From Frigidibacter sp. (GTDB lineage: Bacteria; Pseudomonadota; Alphaproteobacteria; Rhodobacterales; Rhodobacteraceae): DNA of 64,000 bases. The DNA lies in assembly GCF_030695035.1 (NCBI RefSeq), contig NZ_JAUYTT010000001.1, forward strand, positions 124,001 through 188,000. Direction: 5' to 3'. Below, piece by piece: positions 46,463-55,726 of this stretch. The stretch's first letter is position 1, and the number at the start of each line of letters is the position of its first letter. The translations under genes were made by a program, and so were the position numbers. The notes beneath the pieces were generated by a model. It was given only the letters and a program-made list of their open reading frames with translations. It had not been told where the DNA came from and made no database searches.

Positions 46463-46762
46463 ATGGACATGAACCAGATTTCCGGCGCCGCACCCAGCCT
46501 CGGCAGCGTCGCGCTGAAACGGTTGGACGACGATGCCTCGGGCGGCCTGACCCGCAAGGAAGTGGCCGGCCAACCCCAGTTCGAAGCTGCCTTCCGCCGC
46601 GCCGATACCGACAACAATCGCTCGCTCGACGCGGCAGAGATCGACGCGCAGGTTGAAACCCACCGCCGCCGCGACGCCCGCCCCGAGTCGATGAACCAGG
46701 CGATCTTCGCGGCCGTACTGGACGGGCGCCGCGATGGGTCCGGGAGGGCGACGCGGGCGTGA
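46463..46762 (+). CDS. Small EF-hand protein
   Basis: A 99-residue protein with two canonical calcium-binding loops: D22-E33 (DDDASGGLTRKE) and D48-E59 (DTDNNRSLDAAE), where the ligands at loop positions 1, 3, 5, 9 and 12 fit best in the second. There is no signal peptide, so it would act in the cytoplasm unless exported another way. AAGGG lies 8 bases before the ATG at 46463. An in-frame ATG at 46436 is possible. The C-terminus is Arg-rich. A calcium sensor or buffer role is inferred from the motif alone. Confidence 0.8.
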   Translation: MDMNQISGAAPSLGSVALKRLDDDASGGLTRKEVAGQPQFEAAFRRADTDNNRSLDAAEIDAQVETHRRRDARPESMNQAIFAAVLDGRRDGSGRATRA

Positions 46763-47131
46763 CACCCGCGCAGGCGGCGCGCGGCGCAGCACGAGAGCTG
46801 GCAGGAAGGCAGCGTGCGAGAGCTCACGCCCGCCGCTCCCATCAGCACGGCGGCGCCCGGCGCTGCCGCGCGGCAGAGAGCCCCAGCGCGGTACAGGGGC
46901 CCCTGCGCCAAAGGAGGCTCACGCGACCAGAGGACTCATCTCCACAAAGGAGTGAGGACGACAGAAGGAGTCCGGCGCGGCAATGCGGCCACGCGCGACA
47001 CGAAGACCCCCGCGACCGAAGACCCCGCGCGTGAATGAGTGGCAGCGCACCGCACCGAGCCCGCCCCCCACACACACCTTTCCGCGCCCGCCCCCGTTGC
47101 GCCCTTGCGCAAATTCCTTCATGACGGTTGG
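46763..47131. other. Intergenic region upstream of pcs
   Basis: 369 bases with no recognised gene. It is rich in purine runs that look like ribosome binding sites (AAAGGAGG near 46909, AAAGGAG, GAAGGAG near 46970), yet only one of them precedes an ATG (46983). No clear hairpin terminator or promoter was seen. Confidence 0.5.
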
Positions 47132-47135
47132 ATGA
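46983..47135 (+). CDS. Doubtful 50-aa leader ORF coupled to pcs
   Basis: ATG at 46983, 12 bases after GAAGGAG, opens a 50-codon frame rich in Arg and Pro (MRPRATRRPPRPKTPRV at the start). It ends at the TGA inside the ATGA that also starts pcs at 47132. Such an overlap would allow translational coupling. The residue bias is what random GC-rich DNA gives, so a real peptide is uncertain. Confidence 0.2.
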   Translation: MRPRATRRPPRPKTPRVNEWQRTAPSPPPTHTFPRPPPLRPCANSFMTVG

Positions 47136-47824
47136 CTCTCCGCTTCAAAGCCCTCTTCGTCCATCTGCTCACCGCCACTGGCGCCGTGCTGTCCATGCTC
47201 GCCATGCTCGCCGCGGTCGAGGAGCAGTGGAGCCTGATGTTCCTGTGGCTGGTCGTGGCGTTGGTCGTGGACGGGATCGATGGCCCGCTGGCCCGGCGCT
47301 ATCAGGTCACCGTCAACTGGCCCACCTATGACGGGGTGCTGCTGGACCTGATCATCGACTACCTGACCTATGTGTTCATCCCGGCCTATGCGCTGTTCAA
47401 GTCCGGCATCCTGCCCGGCTGGACCGGATGGATCGCCATCATCCTCATCGTCTATGGCTCGGTGATCTACTTCGCCGATACGCGGATGAAAACGAAGGAC
47501 AATTCCTTCTCGGGCTTCCCCGCCTGCTGGAACATGGTGGTGCTGGTCCTGTTCGCGCTGAAGCCGAATTTCGAGCTGACGCTGGCGATCGTGGTCGCCT
47601 TGGCAGTGGCGATGTTCCTGAACATCAAGTTCATCCACCCGGTGCGCACCGACCGCTGGCGCGCGATTTCCCTGCCGATGGCACTGGCTTGGACCGGCTT
47701 TGCCGGCTGGGCCGCCTGGGTCGATTTCGATCCGCAAAGCTGGGCGCATTGGGGGCTGATCGTGACCTCGCTCTACCTGCTGCTGGCGGGTGTCGTGCAG
47801 CAGCTGATCCCGGCCCGGAACTGA
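47132..47824 (+). CDS. pcs: Phosphatidylcholine synthase
   Basis: A 230-residue multi-pass membrane enzyme that condenses CDP-diacylglycerol with choline. It shows the CDP-alcohol phosphotransferase motif in the Pcs form: VVDGIDGPLARRYQV, then PTYDGVLLDLIIDYLTYVFI with the second pair of Asp. YFADTRMKTKDNSFSGFPAC and WNMVV, FIHPVRTDRWRAISL also match known Pcs. The start is uncertain: ATG 47132 places the first helix right after it, and an in-frame GTG at 47039 would add 31 residues. Neither has a good ribosome binding site. Pcs is typical for alphaproteobacteria that contain phosphatidylcholine. Confidence 0.92.
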   Translation: MTLRFKALFVHLLTATGAVLSMLAMLAAVEEQWSLMFLWLVVALVVDGIDGPLARRYQVTVNWPTYDGVLLDLIIDYLTYVFIPAYALFKSGILPGWTGWIAIILIVYGSVIYFADTRMKTKDNSFSGFPACWNMVVLVLFALKPNFELTLAIVVALAVAMFLNIKFIHPVRTDRWRAISLPMALAWTGFAGWAAWVDFDPQSWAHWGLIVTSLYLLLAGVVQQLIPARN

Positions 47825-47831
47825 CGCGCAG

Positions 47832-48281
47832 CTAGATCAGCAGCCCCGCTGCGCCTTCCAGCCGCAGCAGTGCCACCTTCGTCTCCACCCCGCCCGGCGC
47901 GGAAAAGCCGCCAAGGCCGGCCGCGCCGAGAACCCGGTGGCAGGGCACGATCACCGGAATCGGGTTGGCGCCGCAGGCCTGACCAATCGCCTGCGCCGAG
48001 ACCCCCAGCACCCCCGCCAGTTCGCCATAGCGCCGAGTCTCGCCAAAGGGGATGTCGCAGAGCGCTTGCAGGAACCGCCCGCGGAACCCATCGCCAAGCG
48101 CCAACGGCAGGTCGAACCTTGTCAGCCGGCCGGCAAAATAGGCGGCCAGCTGCGCCCCGGCTTCCGCCAGCAGCGGCGAGCCTGCGCCCGCCGCCTCCTC
48201 TCCCCATCGCAAACGGGTGATCGCGCCGGCCTCTTCGGTCAGCACCAGCCGGCCGAAGGGGCTGTCGAACCCCGCCTGCAC
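47832..48281 (-). CDS. ogt: Methylated-DNA--protein-cysteine methyltransferase
   Basis: A 149-residue suicide DNA repair protein that removes O6-alkyl groups from guanine. The acceptor Cys is C114 in PVIVPCHRVLG. The helix-turn-helix with IPFGETRRYGELAGVLG and AIGQACGANPIP is intact. There is a short N-terminal Ogt domain and no Ada regulatory part. It is convergent with pcs and lies 4 bases after the ileS stop on the same strand. Confidence 0.93.
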   Translation of the reverse strand: MQAGFDSPFGRLVLTEEAGAITRLRWGEEAAGAGSPLLAEAGAQLAAYFAGRLTRFDLPLALGDGFRGRFLQALCDIPFGETRRYGELAGVLGVSAQAIGQACGANPIPVIVPCHRVLGAAGLGGFSAPGGVETKVALLRLEGAAGLLI

Positions 48282-48285
48282 GGGC

Positions 48286-51200
48286 CTACTGGCCCGCCGA
48301 GGTCAGCGCGGCATCGCAGCGCGCGCAGGTGCCAGCGTGCGCGTGTTCGCCCACATCGGGCAGGATCTGCCAGCAGCGCTGGCATTTCTCGCCCTCGGCC
48401 AGTTCGAACACCACGCCGACGCCCGGAACCTCGGGCAGGCGGAACGCCTCGGTCGGGGCCGGATCGCCGGTCAGCACCATGCCCGAGGTGATGCAGATCT
48501 CGGCGAAATCCACCGATTTCAGCGCCGCCAGCGCCGCCGCATCTTCGACATGCACCACCGGCGCGGCCTCAAGGCTCGCGCCGATCTCCTTGGCGGTGCG
48601 CTGCACCTCCAGCGCTGCCGTCACCACCCGGCGCACGCGGCGCAGGGCCTCCCATTTCGCTGCCAGCGGCTCGTCGCGCCAGTCGGCGGGGGTTTCGGGC
48701 ATGTCCTGCAGGTGCACCGAGGAGGCATCCCCGGGGAAGCGGCAAAGCCAGACCTCCTCCATCGTGAACACCAGGATCGGCGCCAGCCAGGTCGTCAGCC
48801 GGTGGAACAGCAGGTCAAGCGTGCTGCGCGCCGCGCGCCGGCGCAGGCTATCTGCCGGATCGCAATAGAGCGCGTCCTTGCGGATGTCGAAATAGACCGC
48901 CGACAGATCGACCGTGCAGAAGGTGAACAGCGTCTGGAACACGCCCTGGAAGTCATACTCGCGGTAGCCCTTGCGCACGACATGGTCGAGCTCGGCCAGA
49001 CGGTGCAGCACCCAGCGTTCCAGTTCCGGCATGTCGGCCGGTGCCACCCGCTCGGCCTCGCTGAACCCCTCGAGGTTGCCGAGCAAGAATCGCATGGTGT
49101 TGCGCAGGCGGCGATAGCTGTCGGCGGTGCCCTTCAGGATCTCTTTCCCGATGCGCTGGTCGGCGGTGTAATCCGCCTGCGCCACCCAGAGCCGCAGGAT
49201 ATCCGCGCCGTAATCCTTGACGATTTCCGCCGGGACGATGGTGTTGCCGAGCGATTTGGACATCTTCATGCCCTTCTCGTCCAGCGTGAAGCCGTGGGTC
49301 ACCACGCCCCGATACGGTGCCCGCCCCTTGGTGCCGCAGGCTTGCAGCAGCGAGGAGTGGAACCAGCCGCGATGCTGGTCGGTGCCTTCCATATAGACGT
49401 CCGCGATGCCGTCGGCGGTGCCATCAGCCCGGTCGCGCAGCACGAAGGCATGGGTGGAGCCAGAATCAAACCACACGTCCAGCACGTCGAAGACCTGCTC
49501 ATAGGCCTCGGCCTCATGCAGCCCGTCCAGCATCCGCGCCTTGAAGCCCGGCGCGTACCACACGTCCGCCCCCTCCGCCTCGAACGCCGCGGCGATGCGG
49601 GCGTTCACCGCCGGGTCGCGCAGCAGGAAGTCCGCATCGGTCGGTTTTGCGCCCCGCTTGGTGAAGCAGGTCAGCGGCACACCCCAGGCGCGCTGGCGGC
49701 TCAGCACCCAGTCGGGGCGGCTGTCCATCATCGCATGCAGGCGGTTGCGGCCCGAGGGCGGGGTGAACTTCACCAGCCGCTCGATGGAGGCCAGGGCCCG
49801 GGCGCGGATGGTGTCACCATACTCGCCCATCCCGTCCTCAAGCGGCTTGTCGATGGCGACGAACCATTGCGGGGTGTTGCGGTAGATCAGCGGCGCCTTT
49901 GACCGCCAGGAATGCGGGTAGGAGTGCTTGATCTTGCCCTTGGCAAACAGCGCCCCGGCCCCGTGAAGGGCCTTGATGTTCGACACGTTGGCCGGGCCTT
50001 CCTTGCCCTCGGCCGTCAGGATCGCCTGCCCGCCGAAGATCGGGAGGTCGGAGCGGTAGCTGCCATCCGCCTCGACATTGTAGGTCATCTTCAGATCAGG
50101 ATAGTCAGGCCCCTGAAACTTCAAGAGCATCTGATAGTCGTCATCGCCGTGGGAGGGGGCGGTGTGGACGAAGCCGGTGCCGGCCTCGTCGGTGACATGG
50201 TCGCCGGGGAGGAGAGGGACGGGGAAGTTCCACTCGCCGTTGCCGCCTTCGATGTTGGCGTAGGGGTGGGCGAGGATAACGTGCATCAACTCATCGACAG
50301 TCACATCGGAGAGGCGGCGATACATGCTCTCTTCAAGCTTCGCTGCCGTCATCACCTGCACCGCCAACGCATCTGCCAGCACGAGGCGCTCGCCGATGAC
50401 CGCCGTCGATTGCTCAGGTCGGCCCGTCACTTCGTAGAGGCCGTATGCGATGCCCGGCCCGTAAGAGACGGCACGGTTCTGCGGGATGGTCCAAGGCGTC
50501 GTCGTCCAGATGACAACTTTCGCCCCATCGAGATTGGATGCACGCGCGTTCACATCCGCGACGTCGCCGCCGGAGGCACCCGTCTGCACAATCGGGAACC
50601 GCACCCACACCGTATGGCTGGTCAGGTCGTGATACTCGACCTCCGCCTCGGCCAGTGCGGTCTTCTCCACCGGCGACCACATCACGGGCTTCGAGCCCTG
50701 ATAGAGCGAGCCGTTCATCAGGAACTTCATGAACTCCTCGGCGATCACCGCCTCGGCGTGGAAGTCCATGGTCAGGTAGGGGTCGGCCCAGTTGCCGGTG
50801 ATCCCCAGCCGCTTGAACTCCTCGCGCTGGATGTCGACCCAGCCTTCGGCGAACTTGCGGCATTCCTGCCGGAAGGCGACGACATCGACATCGTCCTTGT
50901 CGAGGCCCTTGGCGCGGTACTGCTCCTCGATCTTCCATTCGATCGGCAGGCCGTGGCAATCCCAGCCCGGCACATAGCGCGCATCGAAGCCCATCATCTG
51001 GTGGCTGCGCACGATCATGTCCTTGATGGTCTTGTTCAGCGCGTGGCCGATATGCAGGTGGCCGTTGGCGTAGGGAGGGCCGTCATGCAGCGTGAAAGGG
51101 GTGCGGCCCCCCTCTTGCTTGGCGGCTTTCTCGCGCAGGCGGTCATAGATGCCGATCTCTTCCCACCGCTCCAGCCAGCCCGGCTCGCGCGCGGGAAGAC

Positions 51201-51294
51201 CGGCGCGCATCGGGAACGGGGTTTCGGGCAGGAAAACGGTGTCGCGGTAGTCAACATTGGGGGCGGCAGTCGGGTCAACGGTCTCGGCGCACAT
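48286..51294 (-). CDS. ileS: Isoleucyl-tRNA synthetase
   Basis: A 1002-residue class I synthetase. HIGH motif HIGH is at 81-84 (NGHLHIGHALNK), KMSKS at 677-681 (GMKMSKSLGNTIV), the CP1 editing domain carries WTTTPWTIPQNRA and GTGFVHTAPSHGDDDY, and the C-terminal zinc finger has CQRCWQILPDVG and CARC. The length and domain order are those of the bacterial type. Upstream is a 575-base gap. Confidence 0.97.
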   Translation of the reverse strand: MCAETVDPTAAPNVDYRDTVFLPETPFPMRAGLPAREPGWLERWEEIGIYDRLREKAAKQEGGRTPFTLHDGPPYANGHLHIGHALNKTIKDMIVRSHQMMGFDARYVPGWDCHGLPIEWKIEEQYRAKGLDKDDVDVVAFRQECRKFAEGWVDIQREEFKRLGITGNWADPYLTMDFHAEAVIAEEFMKFLMNGSLYQGSKPVMWSPVEKTALAEAEVEYHDLTSHTVWVRFPIVQTGASGGDVADVNARASNLDGAKVVIWTTTPWTIPQNRAVSYGPGIAYGLYEVTGRPEQSTAVIGERLVLADALAVQVMTAAKLEESMYRRLSDVTVDELMHVILAHPYANIEGGNGEWNFPVPLLPGDHVTDEAGTGFVHTAPSHGDDDYQMLLKFQGPDYPDLKMTYNVEADGSYRSDLPIFGGQAILTAEGKEGPANVSNIKALHGAGALFAKGKIKHSYPHSWRSKAPLIYRNTPQWFVAIDKPLEDGMGEYGDTIRARALASIERLVKFTPPSGRNRLHAMMDSRPDWVLSRQRAWGVPLTCFTKRGAKPTDADFLLRDPAVNARIAAAFEAEGADVWYAPGFKARMLDGLHEAEAYEQVFDVLDVWFDSGSTHAFVLRDRADGTADGIADVYMEGTDQHRGWFHSSLLQACGTKGRAPYRGVVTHGFTLDEKGMKMSKSLGNTIVPAEIVKDYGADILRLWVAQADYTADQRIGKEILKGTADSYRRLRNTMRFLLGNLEGFSEAERVAPADMPELERWVLHRLAELDHVVRKGYREYDFQGVFQTLFTFCTVDLSAVYFDIRKDALYCDPADSLRRRAARSTLDLLFHRLTTWLAPILVFTMEEVWLCRFPGDASSVHLQDMPETPADWRDEPLAAKWEALRRVRRVVTAALEVQRTAKEIGASLEAAPVVHVEDAAALAALKSVDFAEICITSGMVLTGDPAPTEAFRLPEVPGVGVVFELAEGEKCQRCWQILPDVGEHAHAGTCARCDAALTSAGQ

Positions 51295-51869
51295 CGGAAC
51301 GATCCTCGGGGGCGGGCCGCATGGGGGCCCTGACTATCTGGGAACGGCGGGCGCGGATCTCCGGCACCCCCCGGCAAGCATCATCCCGGCGGCCCTGACA
51401 GCGGTCAGAGCGCCGGGCCGGTAATTCGCAAAGCATGTGCGGCGGGCCGGGTCATGCGCGCCTTATAGGAAAGGGGCGGCGCGGCGTAAAGGGAGGGTGC
51501 GCGGGGGAGGGGTCGCCTCTGCAGCTGGCCCCACCCTTGAGCCGACCAGTCCGGGCGGGAAAAGGCGAGGCACTGCCTCGCCCCCGCCCGTGCGAGACCT
51601 GTCACCCAGAGCCGGTGGAGACACGAAACCGAATGAGGACAGCGCCCGACCTGGCGGGCGAGAAGCGCCCGCCGAGGGCGGGGCGGGCGCTGGCCGGGCC
51701 TTTGAGGCCCGTCCGGTGCAAATGGGCATGTCGCCTCGTGGCGAAGGCGATGGCCTTCGCCAACCCAAGCGCCGCAAAGGCAAACAGCGGCCCGTCCCCA
51801 ACTGCGACACCCCCGCGCCTTGCACCTCCCCCGCCCCGCGCGCATATCGGCAGGGAAAGGGGCCGCCCG
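51295..51869. other. Intergenic region between divergent ileS and the globin gene
   Basis: 575 bases. The centre (51552-51762) is repeat A copy 2. The rest shows no recognised gene or RNA. The last 30 bases have GCAGGGAAAGGGG as a likely ribosome binding region for the globin. Confidence 0.6.
51552..51762. repeat. Dispersed repeat family A, copy 2
   Basis: Matches the element at 38111-38302 in the same block order, with the palindromes GCGAGGCA-C-TGCCTCGC and GGCGAAGGC-GATG-GCCTTCGCC conserved. It differs by an insertion of about 18 bases in the middle (CTGGCGGGCGAGAAG region). It has no terminal inverted repeats or target duplication that I can see. Confidence 0.85.
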
Positions 51870-52274
51870 ATGACCCACCTGCCGCCACGTTTCCCCATCA
51901 CCGCCGCCCAGATCGACCGGGTGGTGACCGCCTTCTACGCCGCCGTGCGCCACGACGCACAGCTCGGCCCGATCTTCGCGCGCCACGTCACCGACTGGCC
52001 GGTACATGAGGCGAAGGTCGCGACCTTCTGGCGCAACGCGATCCTGCTGGAGCGGGGCTATGACGGCAGCCCGATGCGCGCCCATCTGCAGGCCGGGGAC
52101 GTCAAGGCCGGGCATTTCCCGGGCTGGCTCGCCCTCTTCGACGCCACCCTGCAACGGGAACTCCCCGCAGACACCGCGGCGTCCTGGTCCGCCCTCGCCC
52201 ACCGCATCGGCCAAGGCCTGCGCATGGGCGTGGCCGAAGTCGAAACGCGCGCAGGCGTTCCCGTCCTGCGTTAA
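51870..52274 (+). CDS. Group III truncated hemoglobin
   Basis: A 134-residue 2-over-2 globin of group III. Family landmarks are FYAAVRHDAQLGPIFARHV, DWPVHEAKVATFWRNAILLE with the WxxH/FW pattern, YDGSPMRAHLQAGDVKAGHF (proximal His in AGHF), WLALFDATLQREL and AHRIGQGLRMGV. Members bind heme and may handle oxygen, NO or nitrite stress. The last 4 bases overlap the ycjF stop on the opposite strand. Confidence 0.9.
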   Translation: MTHLPPRFPITAAQIDRVVTAFYAAVRHDAQLGPIFARHVTDWPVHEAKVATFWRNAILLERGYDGSPMRAHLQAGDVKAGHFPGWLALFDATLQRELPADTAASWSALAHRIGQGLRMGVAEVETRAGVPVLR

Positions 52275-53287
52275 TCCTCCGAAGTGCCCTTGCCGGTCGG
52301 GAACAGCCCCGCCAGCGCCCGCCCAACGAGGTTCGATACCTTGGGCCGCGGCAGCGCCGCAAAGGGCAGCGGCCGGCAGACCTCGATGGCCGCGACCCCC
52401 ACCCGCGCCGTCAGCGCGCCATTGACCACACCCTCGCCAAAGCGGCGCGAGACCTTGGCAAGGAGCCCGCCCCCCGCCACCGTCTCGATCATGTCGTCCC
52501 CCACCGCCACCGCGCCGGTGGCCACCAGATGCGTGAACACCGTGCGCAGCAGCCGCCAGCTGCCCAAGGTGCCCGCGCGCCCGCCATAGATCTCGGCCAC
52601 GCGCCGCACCATCCGCAGGTTCGCCGCCAGCGCCGCCACCACATCGGCCAACGCGATCGGCACCAGCGCGGTGACGGTTGCCACCGTGCGCGCCGCCGCC
52701 TCCACCTCGCGCCGCGCCGCCTGATCGAGCGGCGCCAGCAGCTCCGCCTCGGCCAGTTGCAGCAGCGCGTCGGCATCCAGCAGCTCACCCTGCCGCTCCG
52801 CCAGCCGTTCACGCCCCCAGGCCGTCTCGGGCCGCCCGGCATAAAGCGCGATCAGCCGCGCCGACACCGCCCGCGCCGCCTTGAGGTCGCCCGCCAGCAG
52901 CGCATCGGTCGCCGCCTGATGCACCCGGTCCAGCCGCGCCAGCCGCGCATAGGCCGACAGTTCGCGCAGCGCGATCAGCAGCGCCGCCAGCACGAAGGCC
53001 CCGACCAGCACCACCGCCGCCCATCCCAGAACCGGGTTGCTGGCCAGCAGCGCGTTCACGAAATTCCACGCCGCCAAGGAGACCATGAAGGACAGCAGCG
53101 CCCCCGCACTGGCCCAGAAGAACCGCCCGAGGCGTGAGGGCGGCCGCGCCGCCACCCGCGCCGCGATCTGCATCGCGCGGCCATCGGGCATGAAATCGGG
53201 CACGGGCGGTGCGGATGCGGGGGTGAAATCCGCCGCCCCCTCGCGTTCCAGGATCACCGGGCCGCGGCGCTTGGGCTCAAGGGTCAT
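52271..53287 (-). CDS. ycjF: YcjF-type inner-membrane protein (TIGR01620)
   Basis: A 338-residue membrane protein. A Pro-rich N-terminus is followed by two membrane segments (about 55-78 and 85-107), a helical region (QAATDALLAGDLKAARAVSA) and a DUF697-like C-terminal domain (LVPIALADVVAALAANLRMV, GDDMIETVAGGGLLAKVSRR, GEGVVNGALTARVGVAAIEV). YcjF is encoded beside the YcjX GTPase in many proteobacteria, often under stress control. The molecular role is not known. It overlaps ycjX by 4 bases. Confidence 0.9.
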   Translation of the reverse strand: MTLEPKRRGPVILEREGAADFTPASAPPVPDFMPDGRAMQIAARVAARPPSRLGRFFWASAGALLSFMVSLAAWNFVNALLASNPVLGWAAVVLVGAFVLAALLIALRELSAYARLARLDRVHQAATDALLAGDLKAARAVSARLIALYAGRPETAWGRERLAERQGELLDADALLQLAEAELLAPLDQAARREVEAAARTVATVTALVPIALADVVAALAANLRMVRRVAEIYGGRAGTLGSWRLLRTVFTHLVATGAVAVGDDMIETVAGGGLLAKVSRRFGEGVVNGALTARVGVAAIEVCRPLPFAALPRPKVSNLVGRALAGLFPTGKGTSED

Positions 53288-54699
53288 CGCAACCTGTCTC
53301 CGATCAGAAATTCCGCCGCCCGGTCCAGCCGGATATGCGGCGGCCCCTCGCCAGGGCGCAGCGCCGCGGCGGCCGGCAGGAAGGCCATCGCCCCAAAATC
53401 GGCATCAAGCCAGCGCTCGGCCCCCTGCCGTGCCGGGACCAGCAGCTGCGCCGGATCGCCGGGCAACTCGCCCGCCCAGAACGCCGCCTGCCGCCCGCCC
53501 TGCAGGCGGCCGCGCACGGCATCCAAGGGCCCGCCGTCATGGCTGATGGTCTCCTCGACCGTCGCCCGCAGCGCCGCAATCGACATCGCCGCCGTCTTCG
53601 CCCCGGCGAAATCGGCGCGGTCCTTCGCCTCGCGCAGCAGCGCCTCCATGATCGCGGTCAGGCGCGGGTGCTGGCTGTGGTGCAGATGGTCGGCCTTGGT
53701 CGCGGCGAACAGGATGCGCTCCACCCGCCGCCCGCCCAGAAGCCCGGTCAGCCAGCCATTGCGGCCGGGTCGGAAGGCGGCGAGGATCTCGGCCATTGCC
53801 CGGCGCATATCCTCGACCGCGCGCGGGCCGGCATGGATCGCGCCAAGCGCATCGACCAGGACCACCTGCCGCTCGATCCGGGCGAAATGCTCGCGGAAGA
53901 ATGGCTTCACGATCCGCGCCTTGTAGGCCTCGAAGCGCCGGTCCATCTCACGCCACAGGCTCGCGCGGCCGGGATCCGCCGGCTGCGGGATCGGCGCGAA
54001 GGTCAGCGCGGGGGATCCCGCCATCTCGCCGGGCAGCAGGAACCGCCCCGGCGTGCAATCGGACCAGCCAGCAGCACGGGCGCGGATCAGGTAGCCAGCG
54101 AAGCTGTCGGCTAGGCTGCGCGCATCCGCCTCATCCAGCCGGGCGGCGCCATCGGTCGCCCCCGCCAGCGCCAGAAACGCCGCCGCCTCGGGCCGGTCCG
54201 CGATCCGCGCCAGCGTCTCGGCCGACCAGTCGGCAAATGTCCGGTCCAGCAGGCCAAGGTCCAGAAGCCACTCGCCCGGATAATCCACGATATCCAGATG
54301 CACGGTGCGCAGCCCGCGAAGCCCCCCCAGCATCCCCTGCGGCTGCACCCGGAACGACAGGCGCAGCTCGCTGACCGCGCGGGTGCTGTCGGGCCAATGC
54401 GGGTCCGGCCCGGTCATCGCCGCCAGATGCTGCTCGAACTCGAAGCGCGGCACGGTCACGTCCGGCTGCGGCTGCAGGAAGACCGACCGGATCGCCCCAT
54501 CCGCCACCGCCTTCAGCTGCGGCATCCGGCCCCGGTCGAGGAGGTTCGCCACCAGCGAGGTGATGAACACCGTCTTGCCGGCGCGCGACAGGCCGGTGAC
54601 CCCCAGCCGGATCACCGGCTCGAAGAAGGCTTCGCTGACCGAGGCGCCAAGGCTCTCCACGCTGCGCGTCACGCTGTCCGCAATGTCACCGATGCCCAA
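53284..54699 (-). CDS. ycjX: YcjX-family P-loop GTPase-like protein
   Basis: A 471-residue YcjX protein. Walker A is GLSRAGKT (36-43), an unusual P-loop typical for the family. VHLDIVDYPGEWLLDLGLLD provides the DxxG equivalent, and ILFAATKADHLHHSQHPRL an NKxD-like site (TKAD). It is related to stress-induced GTPases of the Ras-like fold. It is the first gene of the ycjX-ycjF pair and is divergent from truA. Confidence 0.92.
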   Translation of the reverse strand: MGIGDIADSVTRSVESLGASVSEAFFEPVIRLGVTGLSRAGKTVFITSLVANLLDRGRMPQLKAVADGAIRSVFLQPQPDVTVPRFEFEQHLAAMTGPDPHWPDSTRAVSELRLSFRVQPQGMLGGLRGLRTVHLDIVDYPGEWLLDLGLLDRTFADWSAETLARIADRPEAAAFLALAGATDGAARLDEADARSLADSFAGYLIRARAAGWSDCTPGRFLLPGEMAGSPALTFAPIPQPADPGRASLWREMDRRFEAYKARIVKPFFREHFARIERQVVLVDALGAIHAGPRAVEDMRRAMAEILAAFRPGRNGWLTGLLGGRRVERILFAATKADHLHHSQHPRLTAIMEALLREAKDRADFAGAKTAAMSIAALRATVEETISHDGGPLDAVRGRLQGGRQAAFWAGELPGDPAQLLVPARQGAERWLDADFGAMAFLPAAAALRPGEGPPHIRLDRAAEFLIGDRLR

Positions 54700-54808
54700 G
54701 ATCCGCCCCTTTGCTTTGCATTCAAGATAGGGAGCCGCAGGGGGAATGTGGAGGGCCGATCACGCAGCGAGATTGCCAAGCCCCGCGCCCCGCGCTAGGG
54801 CGGGCCCC

Positions 54809-55576
54809 ATGCCAAGATTTGCACTGAAGATCGAGTATCACGGGGCCCCCTTCGCCGGCTGGCAGCGCCAGAGCGGCCAGCCCTCGGTGCAAGAGGCGAT
54901 CGAGGTCGCGCTGCGGCGCCTGGAGGCAGAGGCACCGGGGATCGGCGCCGCGGGGCGCACCGATGCCGGGGTCCATGCCACGGGGCAAGTCGCGCATTGC
55001 GATCTGGTCAAGGACTGGGACCCGTTCCGCCTGGCCGAGGCCCTGAACTGGCACCTCAAGCCGCAGCCGGTGGCGATCCTCGCCGCCGCCCGCGTGGCCG
55101 ATGACTTCCACGCCCGCTTCTCCGCCAACGAGCGCCGCTACCTCTTCCGCCTGATCCAGCGCCGCGCGCCGGTGACGCATGACAAGGGTCTCGTCTGGCA
55201 GGTGCTGAACCCGCTGGACCTTGCCGCGATGCAGGCCGGCGCCGCGCATCTGGTCGGGCATCACGACTTCACCACCTTCCGCTCCACCATGTGCCAATCC
55301 GCCTCGCCGGTGAAGACGCTGGACGAGATCGGCATCACGGCGCACCCGGTCCCGCAGGGCACCGAATACCGCTTCACCCTGCGCGCCCGTAGCTTCCTGC
55401 ACAACCAGGTCCGCTCCATCGTCGGCACGCTGGAACGGGTCGGTGCCGGGGCGTGGCAGCCAGAGGACGTGCGCCGGGCGCTGGAGGCGAAAAGCCGCGC
55501 CGCCTGCGGCCCGGTCTGCCCGCCGCAGGGACTATATCTGACTGGGGTTGGGTACCCCGAAGACCCGTTCGCCTGA
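54809..55576 (+). CDS. truA: tRNA pseudouridine(38-40) synthase TruA
   Basis: A 255-residue TruA that modifies U38-U40 in the tRNA anticodon stem. The catalytic Asp is D52 in [28 protein letters not shown] at the start, [17 protein letters not shown] and [16 protein letters not shown] complete the signature. The ATG at 54809 gives the standard N-terminus. The frame is open upstream without a match. It ends just before the paired B repeats. Confidence 0.96.
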   Translation: MPRFALKIEYHGAPFAGWQRQSGQPSVQEAIEVALRRLEAEAPGIGAAGRTDAGVHATGQVAHCDLVKDWDPFRLAEALNWHLKPQPVAILAAARVADDFHARFSANERRYLFRLIQRRAPVTHDKGLVWQVLNPLDLAAMQAGAAHLVGHHDFTTFRSTMCQSASPVKTLDEIGITAHPVPQGTEYRFTLRARSFLHNQVRSIVGTLERVGAGAWQPEDVRRALEAKSRAACGPVCPPQGLYLTGVGYPEDPFA

Positions 55577-55587
55577 GCCGGCCCCTT

Positions 55588-55718
55588 CGCCTTTGCTTTT
55601 TCCCAAATATCCCACGGGGGTCCGGGGGTGTGAAACCCCCGGCGCGCGAGGCTGGCACCCGCGGAGGGGGGCTTTGCGCCCCCCACCCCGCACAGGATAT
55701 TTGAGAAAGGCTAAGGCA
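55588..55718. repeat. Dispersed repeat family B, inverted pair (copies 3 and 4)
   Basis: 55588-55641 carries the family B element on the minus strand (plus strand reads CCCAAATATCCCACGGGGGT and GGGGGTGTGAAACCCCC). 55663-55718 carries a plus-strand copy (GGGGGGCTTTGCGCCCCCC then CAGGATATTTGAGAAAGGC). They lie back to back between the convergent truA and exonuclease genes, where they could end transcription from both sides. Confidence 0.85.
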
Positions 55719-55726
55719 GGGTGCCC

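Noticed and set aside
50140-50600. Segment of ileS with somewhat different codon choice
   Set aside because: The protein sequence continues the family pattern without a break; the composition shift is slight and not enough to claim recombination.
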